Assembly: GCA_024743255.1 (NCBI GenBank) | Contig: JANSWY010000027.1 | Coordinates: forward strand, 1 to 57,001 | Source of the DNA: a bacterium | Lineage (GTDB): Bacteria > Bacteroidota > Bacteroidia > Cytophagales > Cyclobacteriaceae | Length of the DNA stretch: 57,001 nt | Direction: 5' to 3' | In this document: positions 9,010-18,153 of the stretch, one piece after another | How positions within the stretch are numbered: the first letter of the stretch is position 1 | Layout: every line of letters begins with the position of its first letter | Notes under the pieces: generated by a model | The model's input: only the letters and a program-made list of their open reading frames with translations | What the model was told of the DNA's origin: nothing | The model's database searches: none | Position numbers and translations under genes: made by a program

Positions 9010-9530
9010 TCAGATTCTTCAGGAGGAAAGTCTTTCATTGCTTTCTTGATTCCTTGTTGGATTTTGACCATGGGAACAGCTTGGTTATATGATAAAAGTC
9101 TTCGGGCATTTGATCTCCATATCAATTGCCCTTTTTTTCTGTCTGCAATGTCAATTAATAATGAACCATCTATGAAATGGAAAAACTCCTCTCTATATGG
9201 TGCCCAGAATGTAAGCTCATCGTCATGCATATTAACTCTTCTAAAATAGGTAGAGTCTTCCTGGAATATTAAATGAAAGTTGACAAGAATATCAGAGTTT
9301 TCATCTCCCTGGATGTATCCTTTGGATTGCATTTCAGCGGCAATAACGTTGGAGATGTTATCAATTAAAGTGCTGTCATAAAGATAATCTGGACCAGTGT
9401 AAATTTTGTTGCAATCAAGCCAGCACCAGGTTTTATAGTTCTCAAAATCTGTTTTTTCGTCAAATTGAGTTTCTACCTTCAGTGACATACAAGCTGGTAG
9501 AAATAGAATAAAAAAGACCAGATATCTCAT
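9006..9530 (-). CDS. DUF4136-type lipoprotein
   Basis: A 174-residue protein with a short signal and lipobox L-P-A-C (Cys14). The following pattern, an FxxYKTW-type segment at about 30-36 and a later KGQLIWRSNARRLL, resembles the DUF4136 family, small periplasmic lipoproteins common in Bacteroidota and of unknown role. Its stop codon overlaps the end of the converging GH15 gene by 4 bp, and no terminator lies between. Family assignment is by pattern only. Confidence 0.7.
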   Translation of the reverse strand: MRYLVFFILFLPACMSLKVETQFDEKTDFENYKTWCWLDCNKIYTGPDYLYDSTLIDNISNVIAAEMQSKGYIQGDENSDILVNFHLIFQEDSTYFRRVNMHDDELTFWAPYREEFFHFIDGSLLIDIADRKKGQLIWRSNARRLLSYNQAVPMVKIQQGIKKAMKDFPPEESD

Positions 9531-9618
9531 TCTTATTGTTGTTTAAACAAATAAGGAAATATCTGGTCGTTAAGTTTTTGATTGCTATCAACCAGTAAAC
9601 TGATTATTGTCAGCTACA

Positions 9619-11793
9619 TTAATCAGTGAGCTGAGTCAATAATTTTCTCACTTCTTTATAAGACGGTACGCTGTATTTGGCTGCACTCGTTGTACTTCCT
9701 ACTTTAACTGTAACTGCTTCATCTGGCATTGCAAGGAAAGTATCTTCATCAGTCCAGTCATCACCTAAAGCAGTAATGAAATCAGCATTGTATTTTTCCA
9801 GCCAAAAAGTTGAGGCCCTACCTTTATTTACTTCAGAGTTTTTGATTTCAACAACCATGTCGCCTTCAAGGACATTGAGATTCTTATTGGCCGTGATATA
9901 TTTCAAATGGCTTGTCAATTCTCTGGTTCTTACTTCTCCGAGTCCTGTTTCTACTTTTCTGTAATGCCAAACCAGGCTATAATCTTTAACTTCCACAAAA
10001 GAACCAGGAGTTCTGTTGACATATCCATCTAAAACCTTTTGAATATTTGCTTTCCATTCATGTTTCAGATTGGCAATTGTTCTCCACTTCTTACCTTTCT
10101 CTTTTAACCAAACACCATGTTCAGCGATTATTTCAATATCATATGATCCAAGCCACTCTTCCAAAGTGTCTCGACCTCTACCACTGATTACCACAACATT
10201 GTTATTCTTATCAGCAGTAAGGTTTTTCATTATTTTCTTAAGCTCACCATCCGGTTTGGATTGAAGCGGGTCCGCGTGGAATCCTGTAAGCGTTCCATCA
10301 TAATCAAGGAATATCAGTCTGTTTTTACTCTTGTCGTAACGCTTTTTGATTTCTTTTGATAGTTTCTCAGTTATGATGCTTGTCTCCAGAGACTTTTGTT
10401 GCTCCTTTACAAAATTCAATCGCTCCATAAAGAGGTTAACCCAATGATGAATATTGTACCTTTTCAAGGATTCCTGCATTGTTTGCATATGCTTCATCTG
10501 CTCCTCTTCTGGCATAGAAAGTGCAGTTTCAAGAGCAGTTACATATTGTTCGATATCATTTGGGTTAATCAAAATCGAATCTGAAAGCTCCTTAGCTGCG
10601 CCAGCCATTTCACTAAGAATAAGAACGCCTTTTTTATCAAGTTTGCTGGCAATGTATTCTTTACATACCAGATTCATTCCGTCTCTCATCGGAGTAACCA
10701 GAGCAACATGTGCCATTCTGTAAAGAGCAGAAAGGCCATGAAGAGGGAAGGACCTGTAGAAATAATGAATTGGCGTCCAGTTTAATCTACCGTACTTTCC
10801 GTTTATCCGTCCAACAAGAAGATCAACTTCTTCTTTTAATTGTTTGTATTTAGGAACTTGATCACGAGATGGTACAACTACCATGATCAAGGATACTTTA
10901 TTTAAATATTGTGGATTCCTTTCGAGGAATAGTTCAAATGCTCTTAGACGCTGTGGTATTCCTTTTGAGTAATCAAGTCTATCTATTGAAAGAATTAGTT
11001 TTTGATCTCCAACCGAAGTTCTGTATCTAACTTCTCTGGCGATTGTTTCCGGAGAAGCTGCAGTGGTGGCGTATCTTTCGTAATCGATACCCATTGGTAA
11101 CGCATCAACTAAAACTTTTCTGTCAGGAAGATTGATTTGGCCATTTGAGTTTCCAAGTCCTGCTAATCTATTTACCGAAGACAGAAAGTGACGCATGTCA
11201 TCATAAGTGTGGAAACCAAGGAAATCAGATCCCAGCATACCGTTTAATAACTCTCTTCTCCAAGGTAGTAACCTGAATGACTCATAAGATGGGAATGGAA
11301 TGTGAAGGAAAAAGCCAATGCTCAGCTTTGGGAATTTAGCTCTTATCATTTCTGGAAGTAGCAATAGCTGATAATCATGTATCCAGAGCGTATCATCTGG
11401 TTCAACTACTTCTTCAAGGTATTTGGCGAACTTTGCATTTACTTTTTGGTAAGCTTTCCAAAGCTCTTCATTATAAACCACATATTGGTTAAAATAATGG
11501 AAATTCGGCCACAAGGTTTCATTGCTGAATCCTTCATAGAAATCCTCAATTTCCTGGGCGCTGAGAAAAACAGGTTTCATGTTTTCTTTAGCCAATTGCT
11601 TAGTTATGGCTTTCTTTTCAACATCTTTTGTGATGGCCAAGCCTGGCCAGCCAACCCATATATTTTCTCCTTGTTTGTATATTGATCCAAGACCAGTGGC
11701 AAGACCACCTTCACTTGGTTTGTAAACTAATTCTCCTTCTTCTTCACTGATTTTCACAGGAAGGCGGTTAGAAACAATTATAGTTTTAGACAT
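9619..11793 (-). CDS. Bifunctional trehalose-6-phosphate synthase / trehalose-6-phosphatase
   Basis: The 724-residue protein is a fusion of two enzymes. Residues 1 to about 465 are a GT20 glycosyltransferase (OtsA-like) with EGGLATGL near 28-35, LWIHDYQLLLLPEM and a late RDGMNLVCKEYIA motif; it joins UDP-glucose to glucose-6-phosphate. Residues about 490-724 are a HAD phosphatase (OtsB-like) with the nucleophile motif LDYDGTLTG near 495-503 and the Mg2+ motif ALGDDWTDEDTF near the end; it removes the phosphate to give trehalose. The fusion is common in Bacteroidota and eukaryotes. Trehalose is an osmo- and desiccation protectant, which fits the adjacent osmolyte transporter and GH15 enzyme. 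The gene follows dnaQ-like 11858-12664 by 64 bp and may be in the same transcript. Confidence 0.95.
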   Translation of the reverse strand: MSKTIIVSNRLPVKISEEEGELVYKPSEGGLATGLGSIYKQGENIWVGWPGLAITKDVEKKAITKQLAKENMKPVFLSAQEIEDFYEGFSNETLWPNFHYFNQYVVYNEELWKAYQKVNAKFAKYLEEVVEPDDTLWIHDYQLLLLPEMIRAKFPKLSIGFFLHIPFPSYESFRLLPWRRELLNGMLGSDFLGFHTYDDMRHFLSSVNRLAGLGNSNGQINLPDRKVLVDALPMGIDYERYATTAASPETIAREVRYRTSVGDQKLILSIDRLDYSKGIPQRLRAFELFLERNPQYLNKVSLIMVVVPSRDQVPKYKQLKEEVDLLVGRINGKYGRLNWTPIHYFYRSFPLHGLSALYRMAHVALVTPMRDGMNLVCKEYIASKLDKKGVLILSEMAGAAKELSDSILINPNDIEQYVTALETALSMPEEEQMKHMQTMQESLKRYNIHHWVNLFMERLNFVKEQQKSLETSIITEKLSKEIKKRYDKSKNRLIFLDYDGTLTGFHADPLQSKPDGELKKIMKNLTADKNNNVVVISGRGRDTLEEWLGSYDIEIIAEHGVWLKEKGKKWRTIANLKHEWKANIQKVLDGYVNRTPGSFVEVKDYSLVWHYRKVETGLGEVRTRELTSHLKYITANKNLNVLEGDMVVEIKNSEVNKGRASTFWLEKYNADFITALGDDWTDEDTFLAMPDEAVTVKVGSTTSAAKYSVPSYKEVRKLLTQLTD

Positions 11794-11857
11794 GAGTCAC
11801 TGTTATTATTTAAAGAGATTACATTTTGGGTTATTGTTGTCTCTTAAATATACAGTA

Positions 11858-12664
11858 TTAACGACTATTAAATGCTCTTAGCTTTATTTCTGTTAATCTT
11901 CGTTTAGTATCCAATGGAAAATCTCCCTTCATCATCCAATCGTAAAAGCTTGGTTCTGAAGATAATACTTGTCCAACAGGTTTTCCTTTATGCTTTCCGA
12001 AATTGAAGACTTCTTCACCTTTATCATTGAAAACCATTCTACCAGCTAGATCTACCATTTTTCTATTGGTTAATTCATGAAGAACTTTCATGTCGTTTTC
12101 AATGGTGCCAATTTCTTTACCGCTTAGATCTTCCACAGTTTGGCCATTGTACATTTCAATTTGAGACTTCAAAACCTCAAAAGTTGCCAAAGTATCAGCC
12201 TCGGCACTGTGTGCTCCTTCAAGCTTTTTACCACAGTAAAATTTATAAGCGGATGACAAGTTTCTTTTCTCCATTAAGAAGAATATTTTCTGAGCATCTA
12301 CTAATTTTCTTTGGCTTACTTCAAAGTCAACGTTGGCTCTTAGAAACTCCTCCACCAGAAGTGGAACATCAAACTTTAATATATTATATCCAGCTAAATC
12401 ACACCCCTCAAGAAATGAAACCAAGGATTTGGCAATTTGCTTGAAGTTTGGTTCATCTTTTACATCCTCATCGTAAATTCCATGGATCAAACTGGTTTCA
12501 GTAGGAATTGGAATGGTGGGATTGATTTTTCTGGTTTTTATTTCGGTTTCGCCATTCACCAAAACCTTCACGATAGAAATTTCAACAATACGATCGTGTG
12601 CGATGTTGGTGCCGGTTGTTTCCAAATCGAAAAATGCGATTGGATTTTTTAAATTTAATTTCAT
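11858..12664 (-). CDS. DnaQ-like 3'-5' exonuclease with C-terminal DUF3820-like segment
   Basis: This 268-residue protein has all DEDDh exonuclease residues: D13 and E15 in FFDLETTGTN (11-20), D99 in NILKFDV, and H152 with D157 in HSAEAD. The nuclease domain occupies residues 1-175. The C-terminal part (about 210-268) has FNFGKHKGKPVGQVL and YDWMMKGDFP, resembling the small DUF3820 domain often joined to such nucleases in Bacteroidota. It may proofread or degrade single-stranded DNA or RNA in the cytoplasm. It lies 15 bp after the gene at 12680-13243, suggesting an operon. It is unlikely to be the polymerase III epsilon subunit itself, although that cannot be excluded. Confidence 0.88.
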   Translation of the reverse strand: MKLNLKNPIAFFDLETTGTNIAHDRIVEISIVKVLVNGETEIKTRKINPTIPIPTETSLIHGIYDEDVKDEPNFKQIAKSLVSFLEGCDLAGYNILKFDVPLLVEEFLRANVDFEVSQRKLVDAQKIFFLMEKRNLSSAYKFYCGKKLEGAHSAEADTLATFEVLKSQIEMYNGQTVEDLSGKEIGTIENDMKVLHELTNRKMVDLAGRMVFNDKGEEVFNFGKHKGKPVGQVLSSEPSFYDWMMKGDFPLDTKRRLTEIKLRAFNSR

Positions 12665-12679
12665 TCTTAAAAGACGGTA

Positions 12680-13243
12680 TTATGAGAGCGCTTCGATAAA
12701 CTGTGATTCTTTTATGCCAATTCTTTTCAGAAGTGTATATGCTCCTTTAAGGTATGTTATGTTATAATCTCCAGCTTTATCTTTCGGAAGATATTCTTTA
12801 TCGATTTCAAGTACCTCTGCACCGTTTTGAGTTGAAACTTTTGGTGCTTTATATTCCAGTCTTACAACATCTTCTCTTTCCTTTTTGCCGATTAAAGCAC
12901 TAGCGCTATCTTCATCATTATAGATGACACATCCGGCTTTTGGGCTTCTGTCAAGCATCTTTTCGTACTCTCTAACAGCGCCATCAAAATCGTCCTCTTT
13001 ATCGTTTATTGCTGTTATGAGTACGATATGGTGGTCGTAATTTCTTAGATGTTCTAGTGCGCAGAGAGTAATAACTACCGGGGCATTCGTAATTTCTATA
13101 TCACTTTCTTTATCACTGGATCGGAATGAGATAAATGGCTTGTTGGAGTGAGCCATTACTTTGTTAACAATTTCAAATACTTCTTCTTTCCCTTCTGAAC
13201 CAGCGATTAGAATTCGCTGTTTATCTCTAATTGCTTCAAGCAT
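12680..13243 (-). CDS. Uncharacterised protein resembling a degenerate Mur-ligase fragment
   Basis: The 187-residue product has no clear family by eye. Its layout parallels the central domain of Mur ligases (Mpl/MurC type). There is an N-terminal ILIAGSEGKEEVFEIV where ligases have the GTxGKTTT ATP loop, then VLITAINDKEDDFDGAVREYEKML and AGCVIYNDEDSAS, matching the IxxDHxD...F...lxxxGxxVxNxDD pattern. A final NITYLKGAYTLLKRIGI corresponds to the HNxxNxxAAxAxxxxLGI helix. The P-loop lysine-threonine run and the catalytic His are not conserved, and the N- and C-terminal ligase domains are missing, so it should not be an active ligase. It starts an apparent operon with the exonuclease and the trehalose enzyme. 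The relationship is inferred. Confidence 0.55.
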   Translation of the reverse strand: MLEAIRDKQRILIAGSEGKEEVFEIVNKVMAHSNKPFISFRSSDKESDIEITNAPVVITLCALEHLRNYDHHIVLITAINDKEDDFDGAVREYEKMLDRSPKAGCVIYNDEDSASALIGKKEREDVVRLEYKAPKVSTQNGAEVLEIDKEYLPKDKAGDYNITYLKGAYTLLKRIGIKESQFIEALS

Positions 13244-13397
13244 GTAGTTTCATATAATGATTCAGCCAAAAATAATGGAAATTGGAAGTGCCGCAAATTA
13301 TCCGGGACTAATATTTGTTAATAACTTGGTGGATAACTACATCGCATTTTGTGGATACACGAATTTGTTTTTCAACATAAATGTGAAAGCTGTTCGT

Positions 13398-13405
13398 TAC
13401 TTTTG
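13398..13405 (+). promoter_or_regulatory. Possible -7 box for dnaB
   Basis: TACTTTTG fits the Bacteroidota housekeeping -7 consensus TAnnTTTG and lies 64 bp before the dnaB start. No convincing -33 TTTG is seen at the right distance. Confidence 0.35.
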
Positions 13406-13468
13406 TAACTCTTTTCACCCCTAGGTAAACATTTTTATAACTATTTAACTCAGTCAGGATCTACACGA

Positions 13469-15025
13469 ATGGATAGCAGTAAACCGTCCTTAAAAGTAAC
13501 CAGCGCAAACAGAAGGGTAACACCATCAGAATTATCTACTCAATTAGGCAAGTTACCGCCACAAGCAGTTGATTTAGAGGAAGCAGTACTTGGTGCACTA
13601 ATGCTTGAGAAGGATGCATTAACCACAGTTATCGATATTCTTAAGCCTCAAAGTTTCTACAAAGATGCTCATAGGTTTATCTATGAAGCTATTGTTCAGC
13701 TGTTTAACAATTCTGAGCCAGTAGACCTTTTGACCGTAACCAATCAATTAAGAAAAGATGGTAAACTGGAAATTGTTGGTGGTGCATATGTTGTAACGGA
13801 CCTTACTTCCAGAGTTAACTCAGCAGCTAACATTGAATTTCATGCAAGAATTATTGTTGAGAATTCAATTAAGAGAGAATTGATCAGAATATCTTCTGAA
13901 ATTCAGAATGATGCTTATGAAGATACAACTGATGTATTCCAACTGCTGGATAAAACGGAATCTTCGCTATTTGAGGTTTCTGAATCGCACATCAGAAAAA
14001 ACTATTCCAACATGAGAACTTTGATGCATGAAGCTATCATGGAGTTGGAAGAGAAGAAAAAGCATAAAGATGGTTTAACTGGAATTGCAAGTGGGTTTAC
14101 CGCTCTCGATAGGGTGACCAGTGGATGGCAACCTTCAGATTTGGTGATTATAGCAGCAAGACCTGCGATGGGTAAAACGGCTTTCGTAGTATCAGCATTA
14201 AGAAATGCGGCTGTTGATTTTGGTCATGCTGTAGCAATATTCTCTCTGGAGATGTCAGCTGTTCAGTTGGTGAATCGTTTGATTTCTGCAGAAGCTGAAT
14301 TGGATAGTGAGAAAATTAAAAAAGGAAACTTAGCAGATTACGAGTGGGAGCAACTAGTTCACAAAACTTCAAAGCTTACTGAAGCTCCAATATTTATAGA
14401 TGATACTCCGGGTCTTAGTATTCTGGAATTAAGAGCAAAATGTAGAAGACTTAAAGCTCAACATGATATTCAACTTATAGTAATTGACTATTTGCAGCTG
14501 ATGTCTGGCGACTCTTCAAAAGGTGGGGGAAATAGAGAACAAGAGATTGCATCCATTTCAAGAGCGCTTAAAGGAATTGCCAAAGAATTGAATGTTCCGG
14601 TTATTGCACTATCTCAGTTAAGTAGGGCAGTGGAGACCAGAGGAGGAGATAAGAGACCACAACTTTCGGATTTGAGGGAATCTGGTTCAATTGAGCAGGA
14701 TGCTGATATGGTAATGTTCTTGTATCGTCCAGAATATTACGGAATCACGGAAGATGAAAATGGAATGCCAACAGTTGGTATGGGAGAGGTTATCCTGGCA
14801 AAACACAGAGCTGGTTCGCTAGAAAATGTACAGCTTAAATTCATTGGTCGATTTACGAAATTCGCTGATTTAGATGGTGGAGCAGTAGGAGACTACTCAG
14901 GAGGATTCCCAACTACTGGCATGCCTTCTGAATTTTCAAATACTATTACCTTGCCAAGTAAGGCAAATGAAGACAACAATAATCCATTACCAGGTCCCGG
15001 GCCTGATGAAAATGCCCCTTTTTAA
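13469..15025 (+). CDS. dnaB: Replicative DNA helicase DnaB
   Basis: The 518-residue protein has the DnaB N-terminal domain (PPQAVDLEEAVLGALMLE, about 30-47) and a RecA-fold helicase domain from about 195. Walker A is ARPAMGKTAF at 230-239 and Walker B is VIDYLQLM near 337-344, followed by SRALKGIAKELNVPVIALSQLSR and the arginine-finger region DLRESGSIEQDADMV. DnaB forms a hexameric ring that unwinds DNA at the replication fork. A proline/asparagine-rich tail of about 40 residues ends the protein, typical of Bacteroidota. There is no intein. The next gene starts immediately after the stop codon. Confidence 0.97.
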   Translation: MDSSKPSLKVTSANRRVTPSELSTQLGKLPPQAVDLEEAVLGALMLEKDALTTVIDILKPQSFYKDAHRFIYEAIVQLFNNSEPVDLLTVTNQLRKDGKLEIVGGAYVVTDLTSRVNSAANIEFHARIIVENSIKRELIRISSEIQNDAYEDTTDVFQLLDKTESSLFEVSESHIRKNYSNMRTLMHEAIMELEEKKKHKDGLTGIASGFTALDRVTSGWQPSDLVIIAARPAMGKTAFVVSALRNAAVDFGHAVAIFSLEMSAVQLVNRLISAEAELDSEKIKKGNLADYEWEQLVHKTSKLTEAPIFIDDTPGLSILELRAKCRRLKAQHDIQLIVIDYLQLMSGDSSKGGGNREQEIASISRALKGIAKELNVPVIALSQLSRAVETRGGDKRPQLSDLRESGSIEQDADMVMFLYRPEYYGITEDENGMPTVGMGEVILAKHRAGSLENVQLKFIGRFTKFADLDGGAVGDYSGGFPTTGMPSEFSNTITLPSKANEDNNNPLPGPGPDENAPF

Positions 15026-16027
15026 ATGATGAAAGCACTTCAGTTAGTTGATGAGGAAAGTGATAAGATTGCTTTTCGTGAAATTGATATACCCAAAACA
15101 GAAAGGACTAAAGTCCTTATTAAATTAAAAGCAGCAGCACTTAATCATAGAGATCAATGGTGCCGGCAAGGAATGTATCCAGGCCTAAAATATGAAGTGA
15201 CTCTTGGATCGGATGGTGCTGGAGTAGTTGAAAAAGTTGGAGATGATGTGAATCAATCTTGGATTGGGAAAGAGGTGATACTAAACCCGAATATTGATTG
15301 GGGGTCAAACCCTGTAGCACAATCAAACTCATATCATATTCTGGGGATGCCAACAAACGGTACTTTCGCTGAATATGTGATGGTTGATGTTGACCGATTA
15401 GCGGCTAAACCGGAGCATTTGTCCTTTTCGGAGGCTGCAGCATTACCCCTAGCAGGACTAACTGCTTATCGTGCATTATTCACAAAAGGACTAGTTAAAG
15501 ATGGAAGTAATGTTTTAGTAACTGGAATTGGTGGTGGAGTAGCCCAAATGGCTTTTTTCTTAGCTAAGGCTGCTGGTGCAAATGTTTATATCACTTCTGG
15601 AAATCAGGATAAGATTGATCTGGCCGTAAAAAATGGAGCTCAAGCTGGATACAATTACAAGGATGAGAACTGGACAAAAACAGCAAAAGCTGATTCCAAA
15701 GGATTTGATGCAATCATTGATAGTGGAGGAGGGGATTTAATAAATCAATATCTGAAAGTAATTAATCCTGGAGGCAGAATTGTTTGTTATGGTTCAACAT
15801 CAGGGACACCAAAAAATCTTGATGTATTCAGATTGTTCTGGAGTCAGGCTTCAATTCATGGCTCGACAATGGGTAATGATCAGGAATTTGTAGATATGAT
15901 AGGTTTTGTGAATGAGCATAAAGTTATTCCAGCTGTAGATTCAGTTCGTCCTTTTGATCAGGCAGTCAGTGCATTTGATGAAATGAAAGCTGGCTCCCAA
16001 AACGGGAAACTAGTATTGGAATTTTAA
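15026..16027 (+). CDS. Medium-chain dehydrogenase/reductase, quinone-oxidoreductase-like
   Basis: A 333-residue MDR-family protein. The N-terminal GroES-like domain has LNHRDQWCRQGMYPG and GSDGAGVVEKVG, and the Rossmann domain begins VLVTGIGGGVAQMAFFLAKAAG (about 168-189), with a glycine-rich turn variant GIGGGV for NAD(P)H. It has Asp and Gly in the segment where zinc alcohol dehydrogenases have the Cys and His ligands, so it is probably zinc-independent like YhdH or quinone reductases. Its ATG follows the dnaB stop without a gap, suggesting co-translation. The substrate is unknown. It converges with the TPR gene, overlapping by 4 bp. Confidence 0.85.
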   Translation: MMKALQLVDEESDKIAFREIDIPKTERTKVLIKLKAAALNHRDQWCRQGMYPGLKYEVTLGSDGAGVVEKVGDDVNQSWIGKEVILNPNIDWGSNPVAQSNSYHILGMPTNGTFAEYVMVDVDRLAAKPEHLSFSEAAALPLAGLTAYRALFTKGLVKDGSNVLVTGIGGGVAQMAFFLAKAAGANVYITSGNQDKIDLAVKNGAQAGYNYKDENWTKTAKADSKGFDAIIDSGGGDLINQYLKVINPGGRIVCYGSTSGTPKNLDVFRLFWSQASIHGSTMGNDQEFVDMIGFVNEHKVIPAVDSVRPFDQAVSAFDEMKAGSQNGKLVLEF

Positions 16028-16353
16028 TCCATATCATATTCAAATAAGAAATTTTGATAGGCGTTGCTTAGTTCCTTTAGAGCGTGAGCATCGCCTTTCT
16101 TTTTGCAATGTTCAATTCCACTCTCGTAAACATCCTTGGCCAGATCCAGATCATCCAGTTCAATTAGAACCTCAGCAAGGTGATAGTAAGTCCCAACATA
16201 TAAAGGATCTACTTCAACTACTTTTTGGAAGTATTTTTTAGCCTCTTCGGGTTGATTTTTCTTATATTCTAATCCAAGCGCATGCAACAAAAAGCAATCT
16301 TGTGGGTTTGTTTGTAAAAAAGCATTTAGTTGGTTAATCCTGTCGGTATTCAT
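16024..16353 (-). CDS. Small TPR protein
   Basis: The 109-residue protein consists of about two and a half tetratricopeptide repeats: residues 8-35 (FLLHALGLEYKKNQPEEAKKYFQKVVEVDP) and 48-82 (VGTYYHLAEVLIELDDLDLAKDVYESGI). There is no signal peptide, so it is cytoplasmic and probably a protein-interaction module. Its partner is not evident. It is divergent from etfB and convergent with the MDR gene. Confidence 0.8.
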   Translation of the reverse strand: MNTDRINQLNAFLQTNPQDCFLLHALGLEYKKNQPEEAKKYFQKVVEVDPLYVGTYYHLAEVLIELDDLDLAKDVYESGIEHCKKKGDAHALKELSNAYQNFLFEYDMD

Positions 16354-16430
16354 TCCTTCAATTTCTTTATTTTACTAATCGTATTAACTAACTTCACGCA
16401 AATTTAGACAACTAAACCTTAGTTATACAT

Positions 16431-17168
16431 ATGAACATACTAGTCTGTATCACACACGTACCGGATACAACTTCTAAAATCGCATTTACAGATAATAATA
16501 CCAAGTTTGATAAGAATGGCGTACAGTTCATCATCGGTCCTTACGATGATTATGCTTTGGCCAGAGCGGTAGAACTGAAGGAAGCTTCAGGTGGGAAGAT
16601 AACTGTTTTAAATGTTGGTGAAGCTGAAACAGAACCAACGATTAGAAAAGCCTTGGCAATTGGAGCTGATGAGGCGATCAGAGTGAACGCTTTCCCAAGT
16701 GATTCATTCTTTGTTGCGAATCAAATTGCAGCAATTGCAAAAGAAGGTAACTACGATTTAATACTAATGGGTAGAGAATCAATTGATTTTAATGGTGGTC
16801 AGGTTCACGGAATGGTAGGAGAGATGTTGGGAATTCCTTCTCTTTCCCCAGTAATGTCATTAGACATTGACGGGACGAAAGCTAAGATTTCCAGAGAGAT
16901 CGAAGGTGGTAAAGAGTATATTGAATTGGACTTACCTTTCGTTGCTGGATGTCAGGAGCCAATTGCTGAGTGGAAGATTCCTAACATGAGAGGAATTATG
17001 TCTGCAAGGACAAAACCATTGAATGTTGTTGAACCAAGTGATAACACGGTTCAATCTGAAGTTCAAAACTTCGAACTACCTCCAGCGAAAGGAGCTGTGA
17101 AAATGGTAGATGCCGAAAATGTAGGTGAGCTTGTGAACCTATTGAAAAACGAGGCAAAAGTTATTTAA
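16431..17168 (+). CDS. etfB: Electron transfer flavoprotein subunit beta
   Basis: The 245-residue product matches EtfB throughout: MNILVCITHVPDT at the N-terminus, NxxDxYALARAVELKEA around residue 40, ALAIGADEAIRV, and the AMP-binding region DLILMGRESIDFNGGQVHGMVGEMLG near 105-130. With EtfA it forms the heterodimer that carries electrons from acyl-CoA dehydrogenases to ETF:quinone oxidoreductase in the respiratory chain. It is followed by etfA after 29 bp. Confidence 0.96.
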   Translation: MNILVCITHVPDTTSKIAFTDNNTKFDKNGVQFIIGPYDDYALARAVELKEASGGKITVLNVGEAETEPTIRKALAIGADEAIRVNAFPSDSFFVANQIAAIAKEGNYDLILMGRESIDFNGGQVHGMVGEMLGIPSLSPVMSLDIDGTKAKISREIEGGKEYIELDLPFVAGCQEPIAEWKIPNMRGIMSARTKPLNVVEPSDNTVQSEVQNFELPPAKGAVKMVDAENVGELVNLLKNEAKVI

Positions 17169-17197
17169 TCATTCACCCAAACTTGAATTAAGAAAAA

Positions 17198-18151
17198 ATG
17201 TCAATATTAGTTTTTGTAGAGACTGACGAAGGAAAAGTAAAGAAATCATCATTGGAAGCAGTTAGTTATGCTGCTGCAATGGGTGATGAAGTGATCGCAT
17301 TAGCATTTGGGACAGTGGATAGCGCTGAATTAGCAGCTACTGGTAAGAATGGAGCAAACAAAGTGCTTCACGTAAGTGATTCAAAGCTTGATCAAGGTAA
17401 TATCCAGGCTTACGCTACTGGAATTGCAGCAGCAATGGAAAGCACTGGTTCAAGCATCTTGGTTTTAGCAAAATCTTCACTTGGAGATCCTGTTTCGGCA
17501 AGAGTAGCTATAAAAGTTGGAGCTAGTTTGGCTTCAAATGTAACTTCTCTTCCTGATACTTCAGATGGATTCAAAGTAACAAGATCAATCTACACAGGTA
17601 AAGCATTTGCAAATGTTTCCCTAAATGGTGACAAAAAAATTATTGCAATCAAAAAGAATGCTGTAGATTTAAAAGAAGACGGAGGGGATGCTGCAGTTGA
17701 GGCATTTAGTCCGGAAATTCCAGATTCTGACTTTGGAGTAACTATTACATCGCAGGAAAAAGCAACTGGAGATGTATTATTACCGGAAGCGGATATCGTT
17801 GTTTCAGGAGGTAGGGGACTTAAAGGACCTGAGAACTGGGGTATGATAGAGGAGTTAGCCAAATTGTTAGGAGCAGCTACTGGTTGTAGTAAGCCTGTTT
17901 CTGATGTGGGATGGAGACCTCACCACGAGCACGTAGGTCAAACTGGTGTTAAGGTAAGTCCAACATTATATGTAGCAGTTGGTATTTCTGGAGCTATTCA
18001 GCATCTTGCTGGTGTAAACTCGTCAAAAGTTATTGTAGTAATTAACAAGGATGCAGAAGCGCCGTTCTTTAAAGCAGCAGATTACGGAATCGCTGGAGAT
18101 GCATTTGAAGTTGTACCTAAGCTGATAGAAGCACTTAAAAGTGCTAATTAA
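17198..18151 (+). CDS. etfA: Electron transfer flavoprotein subunit alpha
   Basis: The 317-residue protein is EtfA. The C-terminal FAD domain is unmistakable: VVSGGRGLKGPENW (about 201-214), GCSKPVSDVGWRPHHEHVGQTG (about 230-251) and YVAVGISGAIQHLAG (about 257-271). The N-terminal domain forms the subunit interface. It functions with EtfB in fatty-acid and amino-acid oxidation. The downstream nuclease gene starts 2 bp after its stop codon, so the three genes form one operon. Confidence 0.97.
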   Translation: MSILVFVETDEGKVKKSSLEAVSYAAAMGDEVIALAFGTVDSAELAATGKNGANKVLHVSDSKLDQGNIQAYATGIAAAMESTGSSILVLAKSSLGDPVSARVAIKVGASLASNVTSLPDTSDGFKVTRSIYTGKAFANVSLNGDKKIIAIKKNAVDLKEDGGDAAVEAFSPEIPDSDFGVTITSQEKATGDVLLPEADIVVSGGRGLKGPENWGMIEELAKLLGAATGCSKPVSDVGWRPHHEHVGQTGVKVSPTLYVAVGISGAIQHLAGVNSSKVIVVINKDAEAPFFKAADYGIAGDAFEVVPKLIEALKSAN

Positions 18152-18153
18152 TT

